Made by a program: the position numbers and the translations under genes. The notes under the pieces are model-generated. The model saw nothing but the letters and a program-made list of their open reading frames with translations, was not told the origin of the DNA and ran no database searches. Shown here piece by piece: positions 22,501 to 30,362 of a stretch of 38,497 bases of DNA. Numbering within the stretch: position 1 is the stretch's first letter; each line of letters begins with the position of its first letter. The stretch covers positions 1 to 38,497 of IMG/VR virus record IMGVR_UViG_3300007276_000116. One strand, written 5' to 3'. The stretch comes from a virus.

Positions 22501-24664
22501 TTGAAGAAACAGGGTCCCATTCGATAACAGAATTACCATTTGAGTTAGTTACTGTGAGACCAGAAGGGCCATCTTGTTGTAAGTTAGTAGCTGTACCAGT
22601 TGTAGCTATAGATTCATTACCTGATCTATCTACGACAACTATTGATGCAGTTATTGTTCTACTCAAACCCACTGTTGAATTTGTGTTCAACTCATACGAA
22701 TATGGAATGGATAACTCAGAAGTCGTTAGTACAACTTGAGATTGACCACCCACTAATATCGTTACTTCATAGTTACTAAACACATCAGCTACAGTACTAG
22801 TTGTACCAGCAGCTTCAGGATCATCAGCACCTGTACCATTCGTAATAACATTACCTGACATGTCATCCCACCTAATAACAAAGTCATTAGTAGTGGAGTC
22901 TATTGTTATCCCAGTTACTTGGGGCAAGGTGTAAGGTACTGTGATAGCGACAGCATTGGTTTCAACCCACACAGATGTCCCTAGGATACGATCATTAGTT
23001 CTTATCCTGAAGTCATACTGTTCAGCTTTTAAGCTATAGAACTGATACTTATAACCTCTGTATTGTGATGTCTTACGGGTCCATGAGGTATCCGTTGCGT
23101 TAGTTAAACGATACTCAATGTCATACGCAGTTGTTCCTGTAAACGAACCTGCAGCCCAACTAAGTGTACCGTACCCACCAGACACATAGGACTCTAAAGA
23201 GAACGCTACGGTAGAAGGAGGACTAACTACGTCAGAACGTATTGGTAGCGTACTGCCTACAACACTTCCCTCAATGTCCGTTAAGTATACTGAGTCATCA
23301 TATTCAACTAAATGTAGGGTCGCTATGTTCAAGCTATCAGAGTCTGTAGATGTAGACATTGAAAGAACACGGAAACGTTTATTAGTAAAGTCGTATATAG
23401 AGTGAGAAACACTTACAACACTCCAGATTTCTAAGTCTGGGTATTCTAAAAGATCAACATCGAATGAGCATGTAGTTTGAAATAGACCACGTTTGTACTC
23501 ACGACTTGTTATAAACTTAACAGCACCTGAGACCACACCATTGTTAGCTTCAGTAGCATCAATAGTATATGGCATATTAATCGTTTTGGACTTAGTGTAT
23601 CCATCTTGTAAGATACGTGGATCATTAATTATATCTGCAGGAATTACATAATCGTCCTTCTTACCTAAATTTATTCCAGACTTGAATGTGGTTGTAATAA
23701 CGTTAGCGTACTCACCACTTGAAGCTGGGGATACTTTAAAAGATCCCGCTAGGATGTTGCTATCATCAAAGTCATATAAATTTACAGATTCAGTATCTTC
23801 AAAAAGTATCTTAATGCGACCTTTCACAATAGATAAGGAACCACCAAAACACGCAAGCATATCTTCAAGAACGTCAGAAAATGGTGCATCACCGTCTATC
23901 GCTGAGTTGATTTCTAGATTATAGAATTCACATTGGTTAGCAGCGTGCATGACAGATGCAGTATCAATGTAATCCATTGGGATCGATAGCCCATAATACG
24001 TAGAGGTTAAGTAGTCAAGAATAGCTAACGCTGGGTTAGAACTATCACCATTAAGAACATTGGTCCGTGGATCAAACACAGGTGGTCCTGTCACTCGTGC
24101 TTTACACTCAAACTTATCAGAGAAGATTACAAAATCTTGGTCAGTAGTAAAGTCAGCATAAATAACCAAATGAGGTACAAGTGCGCCCTTATGCATTGAG
24201 GTCCACTCACCATCACTACCTGACATTGCCAATGCAGCAGCAACTTGGGTTTCATGTCCTGACCTAAATTGAGCTTTAAATTCTCTAGACTCACGATACG
24301 ATGGTCGCATTTGAGCATCATCGTAAGTGCCATGTGTTGGAGATGTAGGACTTGTTAATATGTTCTGGTCCGTCTCAAACATACGCTTTTCATCAATCCA
24401 TACGTTATGAAATGTTAATGGGCCTATGCCAGCTACTGCTAGTACGTCTGTTCTAAACGATTGGTCACGATTGAGTACGTTACTATATACTCTAGTTGTT
24501 CCTACTACTGCTGTACCATACACCCTGTTACGTGGGTTCTGTGAACCTTGTTTAGTGATCGCCTGACCACCTGTTTCATCTTGCTGCTGATTAGCGGCAT
24601 AGAGTGCTGAACCAACAGATATAACTGCTGATACAATTGCTATTATTGTTGCTGCTGAAGCCAT
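19553..24664 (-). CDS. Tail-tip / central tail protein with C-terminal fibre region (gpJ-like), ends at an apparent frameshift
   Basis: 1703 residues. The N-terminus is a hydrophobic Ala/Val-rich segment (TIIAIVSAVISVGSALYA), followed by GQAITKQGSQNPRNRVYGTA and a hub domain as in lambda gpJ-type proteins. Fibronectin-like domains occupy the middle (around TAYDIEYRLTNATDTSWT). Residues about 1003-1214 are four 53-residue repeats flanked by collagen-like G-E-T-G segments. The C-terminal part (LPLTGGSLTGAIQTTKSILA, then NSDMVDGLHASSF) is fibre-like and stops abruptly at 19553 while the next frame continues the fibre. The protein sits at the tail tip and should determine host receptor binding. 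Confidence 0.88.
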   Translation of the reverse strand: MASAATIIAIVSAVISVGSALYAANQQQDETGGQAITKQGSQNPRNRVYGTAVVGTTRVYSNVLNRDQSFRTDVLAVAGIGPLTFHNVWIDEKRMFETDQNILTSPTSPTHGTYDDAQMRPSYRESREFKAQFRSGHETQVAAALAMSGSDGEWTSMHKGALVPHLVIYADFTTDQDFVIFSDKFECKARVTGPPVFDPRTNVLNGDSSNPALAILDYLTSTYYGLSIPMDYIDTASVMHAANQCEFYNLEINSAIDGDAPFSDVLEDMLACFGGSLSIVKGRIKILFEDTESVNLYDFDDSNILAGSFKVSPASSGEYANVITTTFKSGINLGKKDDYVIPADIINDPRILQDGYTKSKTINMPYTIDATEANNGVVSGAVKFITSREYKRGLFQTTCSFDVDLLEYPDLEIWSVVSVSHSIYDFTNKRFRVLSMSTSTDSDSLNIATLHLVEYDDSVYLTDIEGSVVGSTLPIRSDVVSPPSTVAFSLESYVSGGYGTLSWAAGSFTGTTAYDIEYRLTNATDTSWTRKTSQYRGYKYQFYSLKAEQYDFRIRTNDRILGTSVWVETNAVAITVPYTLPQVTGITIDSTTNDFVIRWDDMSGNVITNGTGADDPEAAGTTSTVADVFSNYEVTILVGGQSQVVLTTSELSIPYSYELNTNSTVGLSRTITASIVVVDRSGNESIATTGTATNLQQDGPSGLTVTNSNGNSVIEWDPVSSRDFAGSEIHVGTASDFTPDGTTRVATLGAESFYLYNYTLPNVTDRYVKVAHFDTFSKTSLTYSASTLMSYVSPSIPVYYYIKPLTGTAIINGSGSIQLEAHKVTGGSDEIITSGTIELFAGATANGYSQTYTTSDITNSLIVTLKDGTSGSVLDSISLIDVADGGHAIYGSVNASGPLTWVQTPDTALNTSGAWSPTVTASNLVATFYSNGSAVKTKTINFTRAANGNITAGTISGDAEVTYNVSGTGTPAISAEFTYAGVTVTENLTSVLGAKYGATGITGNGSKVEFSLNGTTLWHATPATGDAYMRTCSNVNGGAWTCNGATLVKGETGDTGIGSKVEFSINGTSLWHATPATGDAYMRTCSNVNGGAWTCNGATLVKGETGKTGNGLKTEFSITGSTLWHDAPATGDKYLRTCTNVDGGAWTCNGSTLIKGETGLTGNGSKVEFSLNGTTLWHDAPATGDRFLRTCTNVNGGVWSCSGGTEIKGETGVKGAKHYYIAGSVWSDTAASNYILYSQSDELVRWDIVTISSSGDKFSKTKYWDGNSWEDVAEVIDGNLIVQGTVRADAIDVDDVFTKDITATGTITGATLIGGKLEVSNATSARKVTIDSAANSPLVINDGTSDVLSFDANNKLQLSGGLADNTIDNLSMFSPSIWSQIKAPISEGATGGSFTAATASGVSPITAIVTMTNVNTSELTLAVRFNSDYWDTTTVRPDWTLTVNVRTRAVTGEGNYTAYSTIHNQMYSGFTETESGVGTSSSISINYVGNTTPAAITLGGDVQVKYTVTHNAGSHTSGWLTSASASQTVEGGGQAGAATLLNGEEGSYYLNYNNFSNKPAAALPLTGGSLTGAIQTTKSILADDPATTSDWNANWRSGFYEGENAANAPSTGWYWGLKSGHRNNHTGSRYGLDLVIQNGGGSSAYIRNTPSNGVGTWQKLWTDFNDGAGSGLNSDMVDGLHASSFVRSDVDDTKRASSGLTVR
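21023..21658 (-). repeat. Four tandem 159-bp repeats in the tail-tip gene
   Basis: Each unit encodes 53 residues starting GNGSKVEFSLNGTTLWHATP (or close variants), followed by a pair of cysteines ten residues apart (RTC, WTC) and ending VKGETG. The first two units are nearly identical and the last two more diverged, typical of recent tandem duplication. The G-x-x-G segments at the junctions resemble collagen-like triple helix. Copy number could change by recombination and alter fibre length. Confidence 0.85.
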
Positions 24665-24669
24665 GTACG

Positions 24670-25062
24670 TTACTCCTTTCTAAAAACTAGATAAGCGTTG
24701 GTATCAAAGTCATATCTATTGATAACGCCAAATGTATTGTTCTCGCGTACACCAAACCATTTGTTACCCAGTGAGATATAAACATCATGGCCCTTGTGGA
24801 AGGTCACGATGTCACCATGCATCTGGAAGTTAGGTTGTACTTCTTTGTATTTGTTTTTCTGAAGAAAGCTACGTAATGATCTAAAGCCAAACAGCCTCTT
24901 ACCTGCCTTGACTCCTCCTAAGATGTCGTCATATTGTTTATGCATTGCATCAAACATTGCAGGTTCATATAGTCTGAAGAACATGAGATTACAGTCTCGT
25001 GTACCACGTACATGTTCTTTACCATTGTGTTCACTTGTGATTTCTTTAATTGTTTCGTTCAT
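24670..25062 (-). CDS. Tail-tip assembly protein, NlpC/P60-like (lambda gpK-like)
   Basis: 130 residues. RGTRDCNLMFFRLYEP carries an Asp-Cys at the position of the NlpC/P60 cysteine nucleophile, and GDIVTFHKGHDVYISLGNKW supplies the downstream strands in which a catalytic His would be expected. Size and position immediately before the gpJ-like gene match lambda gpK and the related DUF6950-type tail proteins. It probably locally opens peptidoglycan or helps to assemble the tail tip. The start has GAGGTC upstream. A complete catalytic triad cannot be confirmed by eye. Confidence 0.6.
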   Translation of the reverse strand: MNETIKEITSEHNGKEHVRGTRDCNLMFFRLYEPAMFDAMHKQYDDILGGVKAGKRLFGFRSLRSFLQKNKYKEVQPNFQMHGDIVTFHKGHDVYISLGNKWFGVRENNTFGVINRYDFDTNAYLVFRKE

Positions 25063-25080
25063 GTTGACCTCATTAGTGTA

Positions 25081-25617
25081 TTAATCTCTCCATGTCTCTT
25101 CACCTAGACTCGCATCTGCAACGTATTGAAAGAATCTGTCGTTGGGGTGTAAAGACTGATGGTGAGCAATAGACGTAGTCATTAAATGACTATTACGTTC
25201 TAAGCTCTTGAATGCGGATTGTGTTTCAAAGATAACTGTGATGGTCCCTGAGGCTTCATCAACCTCTGTGACGGGACTTAGCGCAAAGCCTCTGTGGTAG
25301 AAGGATGCTGCTGTTACTACGTTTGAGTTATCTCCTAGAGTAGCTAAGAAGATATCAACAGGGGCAAACCTGAACCCATGTCTGTCGATTACTGGTCTGA
25401 ACGAATTGTTAATACCTGATAGTTGTATTTCTACGCCTTCAGTTACAATCTCATAATTACTTTCCTGCTTGCCAATGCTTAATAAATCACCAGCGGCTTG
25501 CCACATTTCACCCATGTATTCAACATCAAAAGGGGCATTAGTAAACCTCACTTGGGTTACTTCTTGTGTCACATGGTCTTTATAATCTATACGCATAAGA
25601 ATGACTGTAATTGCCAT
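25081..25617 (-). CDS. Minor tail protein (tail-tip hub type)
   Basis: 178 residues, beta-rich, with MRIDYKDHVTQEVTQVRFTN near the start and ending SLHPNDRFFQYVADASLGEE, a closing pattern I associate with phage minor tail proteins that sit at the tail tip (lambda gpL-like or DUF1833/DUF2163-type). AAAGGAGG precedes the ATG. It lies between another tail-tip protein and the gpK-like gene, in the usual M-L-K-J order of lambda-type tails. The precise family is uncertain. Confidence 0.65.
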   Translation of the reverse strand: MAITVILMRIDYKDHVTQEVTQVRFTNAPFDVEYMGEMWQAAGDLLSIGKQESNYEIVTEGVEIQLSGINNSFRPVIDRHGFRFAPVDIFLATLGDNSNVVTAASFYHRGFALSPVTEVDEASGTITVIFETQSAFKSLERNSHLMTTSIAHHQSLHPNDRFFQYVADASLGEETWRD

Positions 25618-25636
25618 AATGCCTCCTTTAATATTG

Positions 25637-26218
25637 TTAAGTTAAATGTTCTCTCCACGTCAATGTTGCATAGGCGATCATGCCGTTACCCTCATGAGTA
25701 ATTGCTGTTTCATTGCCTTCTAATATCGCGGTCAAAACGGGGTTGATAAAGTTGATGGGTTCAAGTGCAGAGTGTGCTGTCTTGAGTGCGGGTATAATGT
25801 CGTAGACACCAGTCCCACCAGCGTCTTCAGCTAAGATGTATAGCTTGGTTTCATTAGGTACATTGAACACAGAACCGTAGCCTATGCTAGACCCTAAGTG
25901 TGTGATGTCAGCTAATGAAGTACCTGCTACGTGGTTGACTCTGAATGTAGGATTACTACCTATGTCTGGATTCACATAAGCCCCGTTAAGAGGCAGAGTG
26001 AATTCATGTAGCCTACCCTTTAGATTCGCTAGGAATCCGTTGAGTAGGCGCACATTGGAGTAACCATACGCTTGTAAAGTAATGCTACCTTTGAACCATT
26101 GAACACCAGAGTCTCTGGCTATTCTTACACCAGACATTGACTCCGTACCGTATGAACGATGATAGTTCGTAATGGACACATCAGTGATCATTAATCCACT
26201 AGGTATTAGTTTTGCCAT
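25637..26218 (-). CDS. Minor tail protein, probable distal tail protein
   Basis: 193 residues directly after the tape measure, with start and stop overlapping (TAATG). Beta-rich with GSITLQAYGYSNVRLLNGFL and a C-terminal ATLTWREHL. Position corresponds to lambda gpM or the distal tail protein that forms the ring joining the tail tube to the tip. Assignment rests mostly on position, size and composition. Confidence 0.6.
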   Translation of the reverse strand: MAKLIPSGLMITDVSITNYHRSYGTESMSGVRIARDSGVQWFKGSITLQAYGYSNVRLLNGFLANLKGRLHEFTLPLNGAYVNPDIGSNPTFRVNHVAGTSLADITHLGSSIGYGSVFNVPNETKLYILAEDAGGTGVYDIIPALKTAHSALEPINFINPVLTAILEGNETAITHEGNGMIAYATLTWREHLT

Positions 26219-28530
26219 TAGTTATTGCGACTCCTGTTTCGTGATGGTCTGTTTTTTTCTTCTTTTCTTACGAGAGTAGCTATAACAGACTGTTGTTTAG
26301 ATAACGCAGTAGCTAGTACCTTTTCATCTACAAGACTAGGACCCATTGTGATATTAGAGTTAATGACTGTACCGCCACCGCCCCCAGAACCTCCTGCTGA
26401 ATCGATGTACTCACCAACACGATCTTTAGGGATTACCATCTCACCACCTTCCATGTAGTAAGTTCCGTCATAAGGGATCTCACCGCCATCATGGAATTGT
26501 CCAGCTTGTTTGATAGTTTGGATTTGCTTACCCACGTTTGCAGCAGCCATAACAGCAGCACCCGCTTTGGCGTACCACGGTAATGCAGGGTCAGCCCATG
26601 CAGCAGATACAGCTTGTGCTTGTTGCATAATGACTTCTTGAAGGGCCTTACCTTGGGTGAAAGCAAAGGCAGCCTTAGCCATTGTTTTACTCTTACCTGT
26701 AAAGGCTTGCAGACCATTAGCAATATCAGCTAGTTTCGTTAGTTCCATTTGAACTTCAGAGTTAGCTTTGTTTTGAGTCACTTGAGCTAGGGCAGATAAG
26801 TGCTCTTCTTTAGTGATCACTTCTTGTTCCCTGAGTGCTGCTAGGCGAGCATGTTCTAGTGCTTCCTGAGTGATTGTCATGGCTTGATATTGACCACCAT
26901 ACTGAGCATCAAAAGCTAATCGTTGCTCCAACATGCGTTGGTGTATTTCTACCATTTTATCAGCAGCTAATTTCTCAGCCTTGACTTTCTCATCAAGTAA
27001 TTCCTTGTGACGAGCTTCCTCCTGATCATCGAGTCCCATAAGGGCAAACTGTGCTGCGATCTTATTGTCTTCCATAACTTTAGTAAGATTACTGGTCTGG
27101 CTTAACTTGTCATAATGAGCTATGAGTGCTTGCAGATTCTCTCTATTTAGAGCCAGTTTATTAAGTTCTGAGTCCTCTAAATCTGTAGATAACTTAGCTT
27201 GAGCTTTCAAGTAATCGAGAGCCAATTTGAGTTCAGCGGGGTCTTGACCGTTTGTATTTACTGAGCTTCCAGTAGCAGCATCTGATGGATTGTACTTAAG
27301 AGCGTTAGTACTGTTTATCATGTCTGTAATAGACTGTGCTATCCCAGAGTTCTCAGTAGTCATCGTCCCTGCCATTTTCGCATAGCTTGATTCTAATGCA
27401 GCAAGTTTGTTCTGTTGCTTTATAATAAAGTCAGATATCTGTTTAGAACGTCCAGAGAGTTCTCCACCTAGGTTACTTTCAGCCTCTTGAGATTTCTTGA
27501 GGGTTGCTATCTTAGTTGTAAGCGCAATGATCTCCTTCTCACTATCACGCATTGTTTTGCGCCACAATATGACACCACTTAGACCGTGTTCAGAGAACAT
27601 GTCTAGATACTTTACGGATGCTGATATAGCTGAACTAACAGCAGCAACACCTGCCAGAATCTTAGTGACCATATCCTTCGAGAAGTTAAATATCTTCTCA
27701 CCTATCGTAGAACCATCCATCGTGTTGATGTATGTCTGGAGTGCAGTAGTAGCTGTATTAAAAGCAACAGTTAGAGACTCAGCAAATATTGAAAATGAAG
27801 TACCTGTAATCTCAGATAGAATCAACCAGAGTCTATTGAATGCTTCATACATACTATTAACACTACCTATGAGTCCTGCTGCAGTGCCAGCGCCTAACGC
27901 TGCTGCTTCTGTTTGGAATTCCTGAATAGTTTTACCTGAACGTCTTAGAGTGACATTCAAACGATACATGGAGTCATTCACTTCATCAGCCCAGAACTTA
28001 GCTTCGTTATCACTTAGCTTGCCCGTCAACTTAATGAACTTATCCAACTGATCCGCAGGGTTAAGATTTATCCAGTCTTCAGCGTTCTCACCCATCAGTG
28101 TAAAGAAGTCAACCATCGTTCCACCGCCCTTGGCAGCATCAACGATACGTACATTTAAATCCTTCATACCATCAGCGAGATATTCAGTCTGTAGACCTAG
28201 TGACTTGGTAATGTGGGACATCTTTGCAAATGTACCCATTGAGACCCCAGCAACATCAGCCATTCTTTGCATTTCACGTTGAGCTTCAAATGTTTTGAGT
28301 GCCAGCGCACCAAACGCAACAGCACCAACACCACCTGCTATTTTTGCTGCCCTCCCTAATTTCTTAGTGACGTTTACCATCGCTTTGGCAAACCTCTTGG
28401 AAGTTTTAATCATCCTCTTCATCTTTTTTGTAAAGTGCTTATCAGCTTTATCAACCTGACGGATCAAGGCTGCAGCGTTAGCTGACATACTAATGTTTAC
28501 GTTACCTATTGTGACATTCTTACCTGCCAT
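26218..28530 (-). CDS. Tape measure protein
   Basis: 770 residues, the long helical ruler that sets tail length and may help DNA entry. The basic N-terminal region (KKMKRMIKTSKRFAKAMVNV) is followed by a Gly/Ala-rich hydrophobic stretch (AAKIAGGVGAVAFGALALK), long coiled-coil regions (residues about 430-560) and a second hydrophobic stretch (WYAKAGAAVMAAANVGKQI). It ends with a Gly-rich linker and a very basic tail. It directly follows the chaperone pair. Length predicts a tail of roughly 110-120 nm at about 1.5 angstrom per residue. Confidence 0.92.
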   Translation of the reverse strand: MAGKNVTIGNVNISMSANAAALIRQVDKADKHFTKKMKRMIKTSKRFAKAMVNVTKKLGRAAKIAGGVGAVAFGALALKTFEAQREMQRMADVAGVSMGTFAKMSHITKSLGLQTEYLADGMKDLNVRIVDAAKGGGTMVDFFTLMGENAEDWINLNPADQLDKFIKLTGKLSDNEAKFWADEVNDSMYRLNVTLRRSGKTIQEFQTEAAALGAGTAAGLIGSVNSMYEAFNRLWLILSEITGTSFSIFAESLTVAFNTATTALQTYINTMDGSTIGEKIFNFSKDMVTKILAGVAAVSSAISASVKYLDMFSEHGLSGVILWRKTMRDSEKEIIALTTKIATLKKSQEAESNLGGELSGRSKQISDFIIKQQNKLAALESSYAKMAGTMTTENSGIAQSITDMINSTNALKYNPSDAATGSSVNTNGQDPAELKLALDYLKAQAKLSTDLEDSELNKLALNRENLQALIAHYDKLSQTSNLTKVMEDNKIAAQFALMGLDDQEEARHKELLDEKVKAEKLAADKMVEIHQRMLEQRLAFDAQYGGQYQAMTITQEALEHARLAALREQEVITKEEHLSALAQVTQNKANSEVQMELTKLADIANGLQAFTGKSKTMAKAAFAFTQGKALQEVIMQQAQAVSAAWADPALPWYAKAGAAVMAAANVGKQIQTIKQAGQFHDGGEIPYDGTYYMEGGEMVIPKDRVGEYIDSAGGSGGGGGTVINSNITMGPSLVDEKVLATALSKQQSVIATLVRKEEKNRPSRNRSRNN

Positions 28531-28567
28531 ATTTATTCTCCTTAGTTAGGAGTAATCTCCCTTAAAT

Positions 28568-29235
28568 TTAACCAAACAATGCACCAAGTTTTGCGTGTAT
28601 ATCTTTCTGTGAGTCTTCGTCGTACCCATCCATAATGTCGTGAGTTTTATTACTCAAAAATGGGAAGATATCCTCATGATTCATAGGCTTACTATTCTTG
28701 CCACGGTTGACGTTATATGTCGCAGCCGCAATGGTCCCAGCCTGAACCCATGAGGAACTTGGGAGGAACGGTCTGATCGTCTGTAGGAGATATAATCTAT
28801 TGATGAGAACAAGAGGTTGGGCATTGAACTGTTCGTAGTCCAACCCCCAGAAGAGCATGAGTTCAAGACAGAATAATTCAAAGTGGTTTTCTTTAAGGGA
28901 GTCTACGCCTTTTTTACGTCCTCCTCTGTCTCCAAGTTACCAGACAGCGTCTGTATTTTTAGAGCGAGGGGTAATATGAAACCTGCTTCTGCCTCTGCTA
29001 AGATAGTCAAATCATCATCAGCAAATACTCGTTTGTTCTTCAAGTCTAAAGTGCATCGAGCTACGATTGCTGCGAAGTACTTCTCCTGTTGTATTTCATC
29101 TTCAGCCCCTGCATTAGCGGCAGCAAATAAGTAGTCAGCAGTTGATAGACCTTTGACTTTATAATCTCCGTAGCCCTCGACTGAGATAGCTACAGGGACA
29201 TTTAATAATTTCTTTAATAATTCTTTACGGTTCAT
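28568..29235 (-). CDS. Tail assembly chaperone, extended product made by -1 frameshift (gpGT-like)
   Basis: The first frame (start 29235) stops at 28903. A -1 slip at A-AAA-AAG (28915-28909) instead continues GVDSLKENHFELFCLELMLF into the frame that ends at 28568. The join gives an uninterrupted protein of about 222 residues, matching the lambda G/GT arrangement in which a minority product with a T domain binds the tape measure and tail tube subunits. The T part has no Shine-Dalgarno of its own, supporting production by frameshifting. Confidence 0.85.
28903..29235 (-). CDS. Tail assembly chaperone, short product (gpG-like)
   Basis: 110 residues, with ATG at 29235 after AAAGGAAAC. Begins MNRKELLKKLLNVPVAI and contains an Ala-rich helical centre (ADYLFAAANAGAEDEIQQ). 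It ends EEDVKKA at a stop just after the slippery sequence. This is the main product; it coats the tape measure protein during tail assembly and is absent from the mature virion in lambda. Position between the tail tube gene and tape measure is the conserved place for this gene. Confidence 0.85.
   Translation of the reverse strand: MNRKELLKKLLNVPVAISVEGYGDYKVKGLSTADYLFAAANAGAEDEIQQEKYFAAIVARCTLDLKNKRVFADDDLTILAEAEAGFILPLALKIQTLSGNLETEEDVKKA
28909..28915 (-). promoter_or_regulatory. Programmed -1 ribosomal frameshift site A-AAA-AAG
   Basis: The heptamer is in the correct phase (GTA AAA AAG GCG TAG), three bases before the zero-frame stop ends the short chaperone. AGGAGG lies four bases before the heptamer and could act as an internal Shine-Dalgarno stimulator of the kind known for E. 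coli dnaX. A short AAAG/CTTT pairing downstream is at most a weak stem. Confidence 0.88.
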
Positions 29236-29259
29236 TGGTTTGTTTCCTTTTGTTAGTTG

Positions 29260-29451
29260 TTACTTAATATAACCTTCTACGGTTAGCACAGGGACTCCTG
29301 CGTCCACCTCTAGTGATACCTGAACAGGTACAACTGTGAATTCATGCATGACGACTTCTTTCTTATCCCTGAGGGCATCTAGGACCTCATTAACGATGTC
29401 AGTGAAGTTATCCTCCTCGTCTTTATGTACTTTAAATTTAACTTTGATCAC
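29260..29451 (-). CDS. Small tail-module protein after the major tail gene
   Basis: 63 residues from GTG at 29451 (MIKVKFKVHKDEEDNFTDIV), preceded by AAGGAAACC at good distance. The longer open frame to 29487 begins inside a terminator hairpin and is rejected. Mixed alpha/beta, acidic, no recognised family. It lies between the tail tube and chaperone genes behind a terminator, so it should be made at lower level than the tube protein. Confidence 0.6.
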   Translation of the reverse strand: MIKVKFKVHKDEEDNFTDIVNEVLDALRDKKEVVMHEFTVVPVQVSLEVDAGVPVLTVEGYIK

Positions 29452-29470
29452 TTGGTTGGTTTCCTTATAT

Positions 29471-29503
29471 AAAAAAGGGAGGAACACATAATAGTGACCT
29501 CCC
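29471..29503 (-). terminator. Terminator between the major tail protein and downstream tail genes
   Basis: On the minus strand GGGAGG and CCTCCC form a 6-bp GC-rich stem followed by six T. It sits directly after the major tail gene and inside the operon, so it most likely acts as an attenuator that gives high tube protein with reduced read-through into the tape measure region. Confidence 0.75.
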
Positions 29504-29528
29504 TGTTAACATTTAATAAAGTTAGTCT

Positions 29529-29978
29529 TTAGACCGCATTTACTTTTGTTGCTGAACCATGCACAACTATACTTACGGCATAACGAACTATATCGTCAGC
29601 AGAGGTAGTTACTGTGAATGCAGATACTTGACCATCAAACATGTAGTCAGTCTGTTTAGCACCTTGAGTCATCCGCACATTAAATGCAGAAGTATCTTGG
29701 CTTGTATACAGAGTTTCTAATGCACCTTGACCTGTATCGTCAGAGTTTGCTAAGAATTCTAGGTCAATCTGACCGATGCTCTTAACAGTTGTGAATGTAT
29801 TCGTGTAGCCTTGACCGTACACGTTTACTTCAGTAGTACTTGCTGAGTCAGAGATATCACCAACACTGGTAATGTCACCTACTTCAAGAGTGAATGTTGC
29901 TGGAGTAATAGTACCAGCAGTTAAGTTATATAAAAATTTTGTATCAATACCGCGAGTACCGCGACCAATTCCAGACAT
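29529..29978 (-). CDS. Major tail (tube) protein
   Basis: 149 residues, with AAAGGAG before the ATG. Beta-rich and low in charge: TFTLEVGDITSVGDI near residue 28 and FTTVKSIGQIDLEFL around the middle, ending with VRYAVSIVVHGSATKV. The size and composition fit the lambda gpV/HK97 type tube protein. It is followed by a terminator and precedes the chaperone pair, the standard place for the tube gene. Confidence 0.82.
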   Translation of the reverse strand: MSGIGRGTRGIDTKFLYNLTAGTITPATFTLEVGDITSVGDISDSASTTEVNVYGQGYTNTFTTVKSIGQIDLEFLANSDDTGQGALETLYTSQDTSAFNVRMTQGAKQTDYMFDGQVSAFTVTTSADDIVRYAVSIVVHGSATKVNAV

Positions 29979-29989
29979 AATTGTCTCCT

Positions 29990-30361
29990 TTATTTTGTGC
30001 TAAGTGTGAAGAACAAGATAAACTCGTAATTCTTGTTTGTGTTCTGTGTTGAGGCTGCTTCAACTAACCTACAGTCAACCACATCTTGAGTCCCTAACGC
30101 ACCTCTGAAACCGTCAAGGGTTGTCACGACAGTGTTCTTCATTGTGTTGAGTGTTGAGAACTTCTGACCTATCAGATTTATTTGAAGGTTGTGTATGTAA
30201 TCAAAGGACTTCCCATTGTTGTTATAAATGTCCATCCCTCTTCTCACAGAGTCTTCCACAACGAACGCGGGGTAAGGAGTACTCTCTGGTTTTGAAAGAA
30301 CGTAACCTTTGATGTTCCCACCTAGAAGGCTCTGTATGTATTCAATTAGATCATATTCCAT
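29990..30361 (-). CDS. Tail terminator / completion protein
   Basis: 123 residues (MEYDLIEYIQSLLGGNIKG...). The pattern of a short N-terminal helix followed by PYPAFVVEDSVRRG and a strand-helix segment (HNLQINLIGQKFSTLNTM) fits DUF3168/gpU-like tail terminators, which cap the tube at the head-proximal end. It lies between the gp10-like gene and the tube gene, as in HK97-type gene orders. Confidence 0.7.
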   Translation of the reverse strand: MEYDLIEYIQSLLGGNIKGYVLSKPESTPYPAFVVEDSVRRGMDIYNNNGKSFDYIHNLQINLIGQKFSTLNTMKNTVVTTLDGFRGALGTQDVVDCRLVEAASTQNTNKNYEFILFFTLSTK

Positions 30362-30362
30362 A

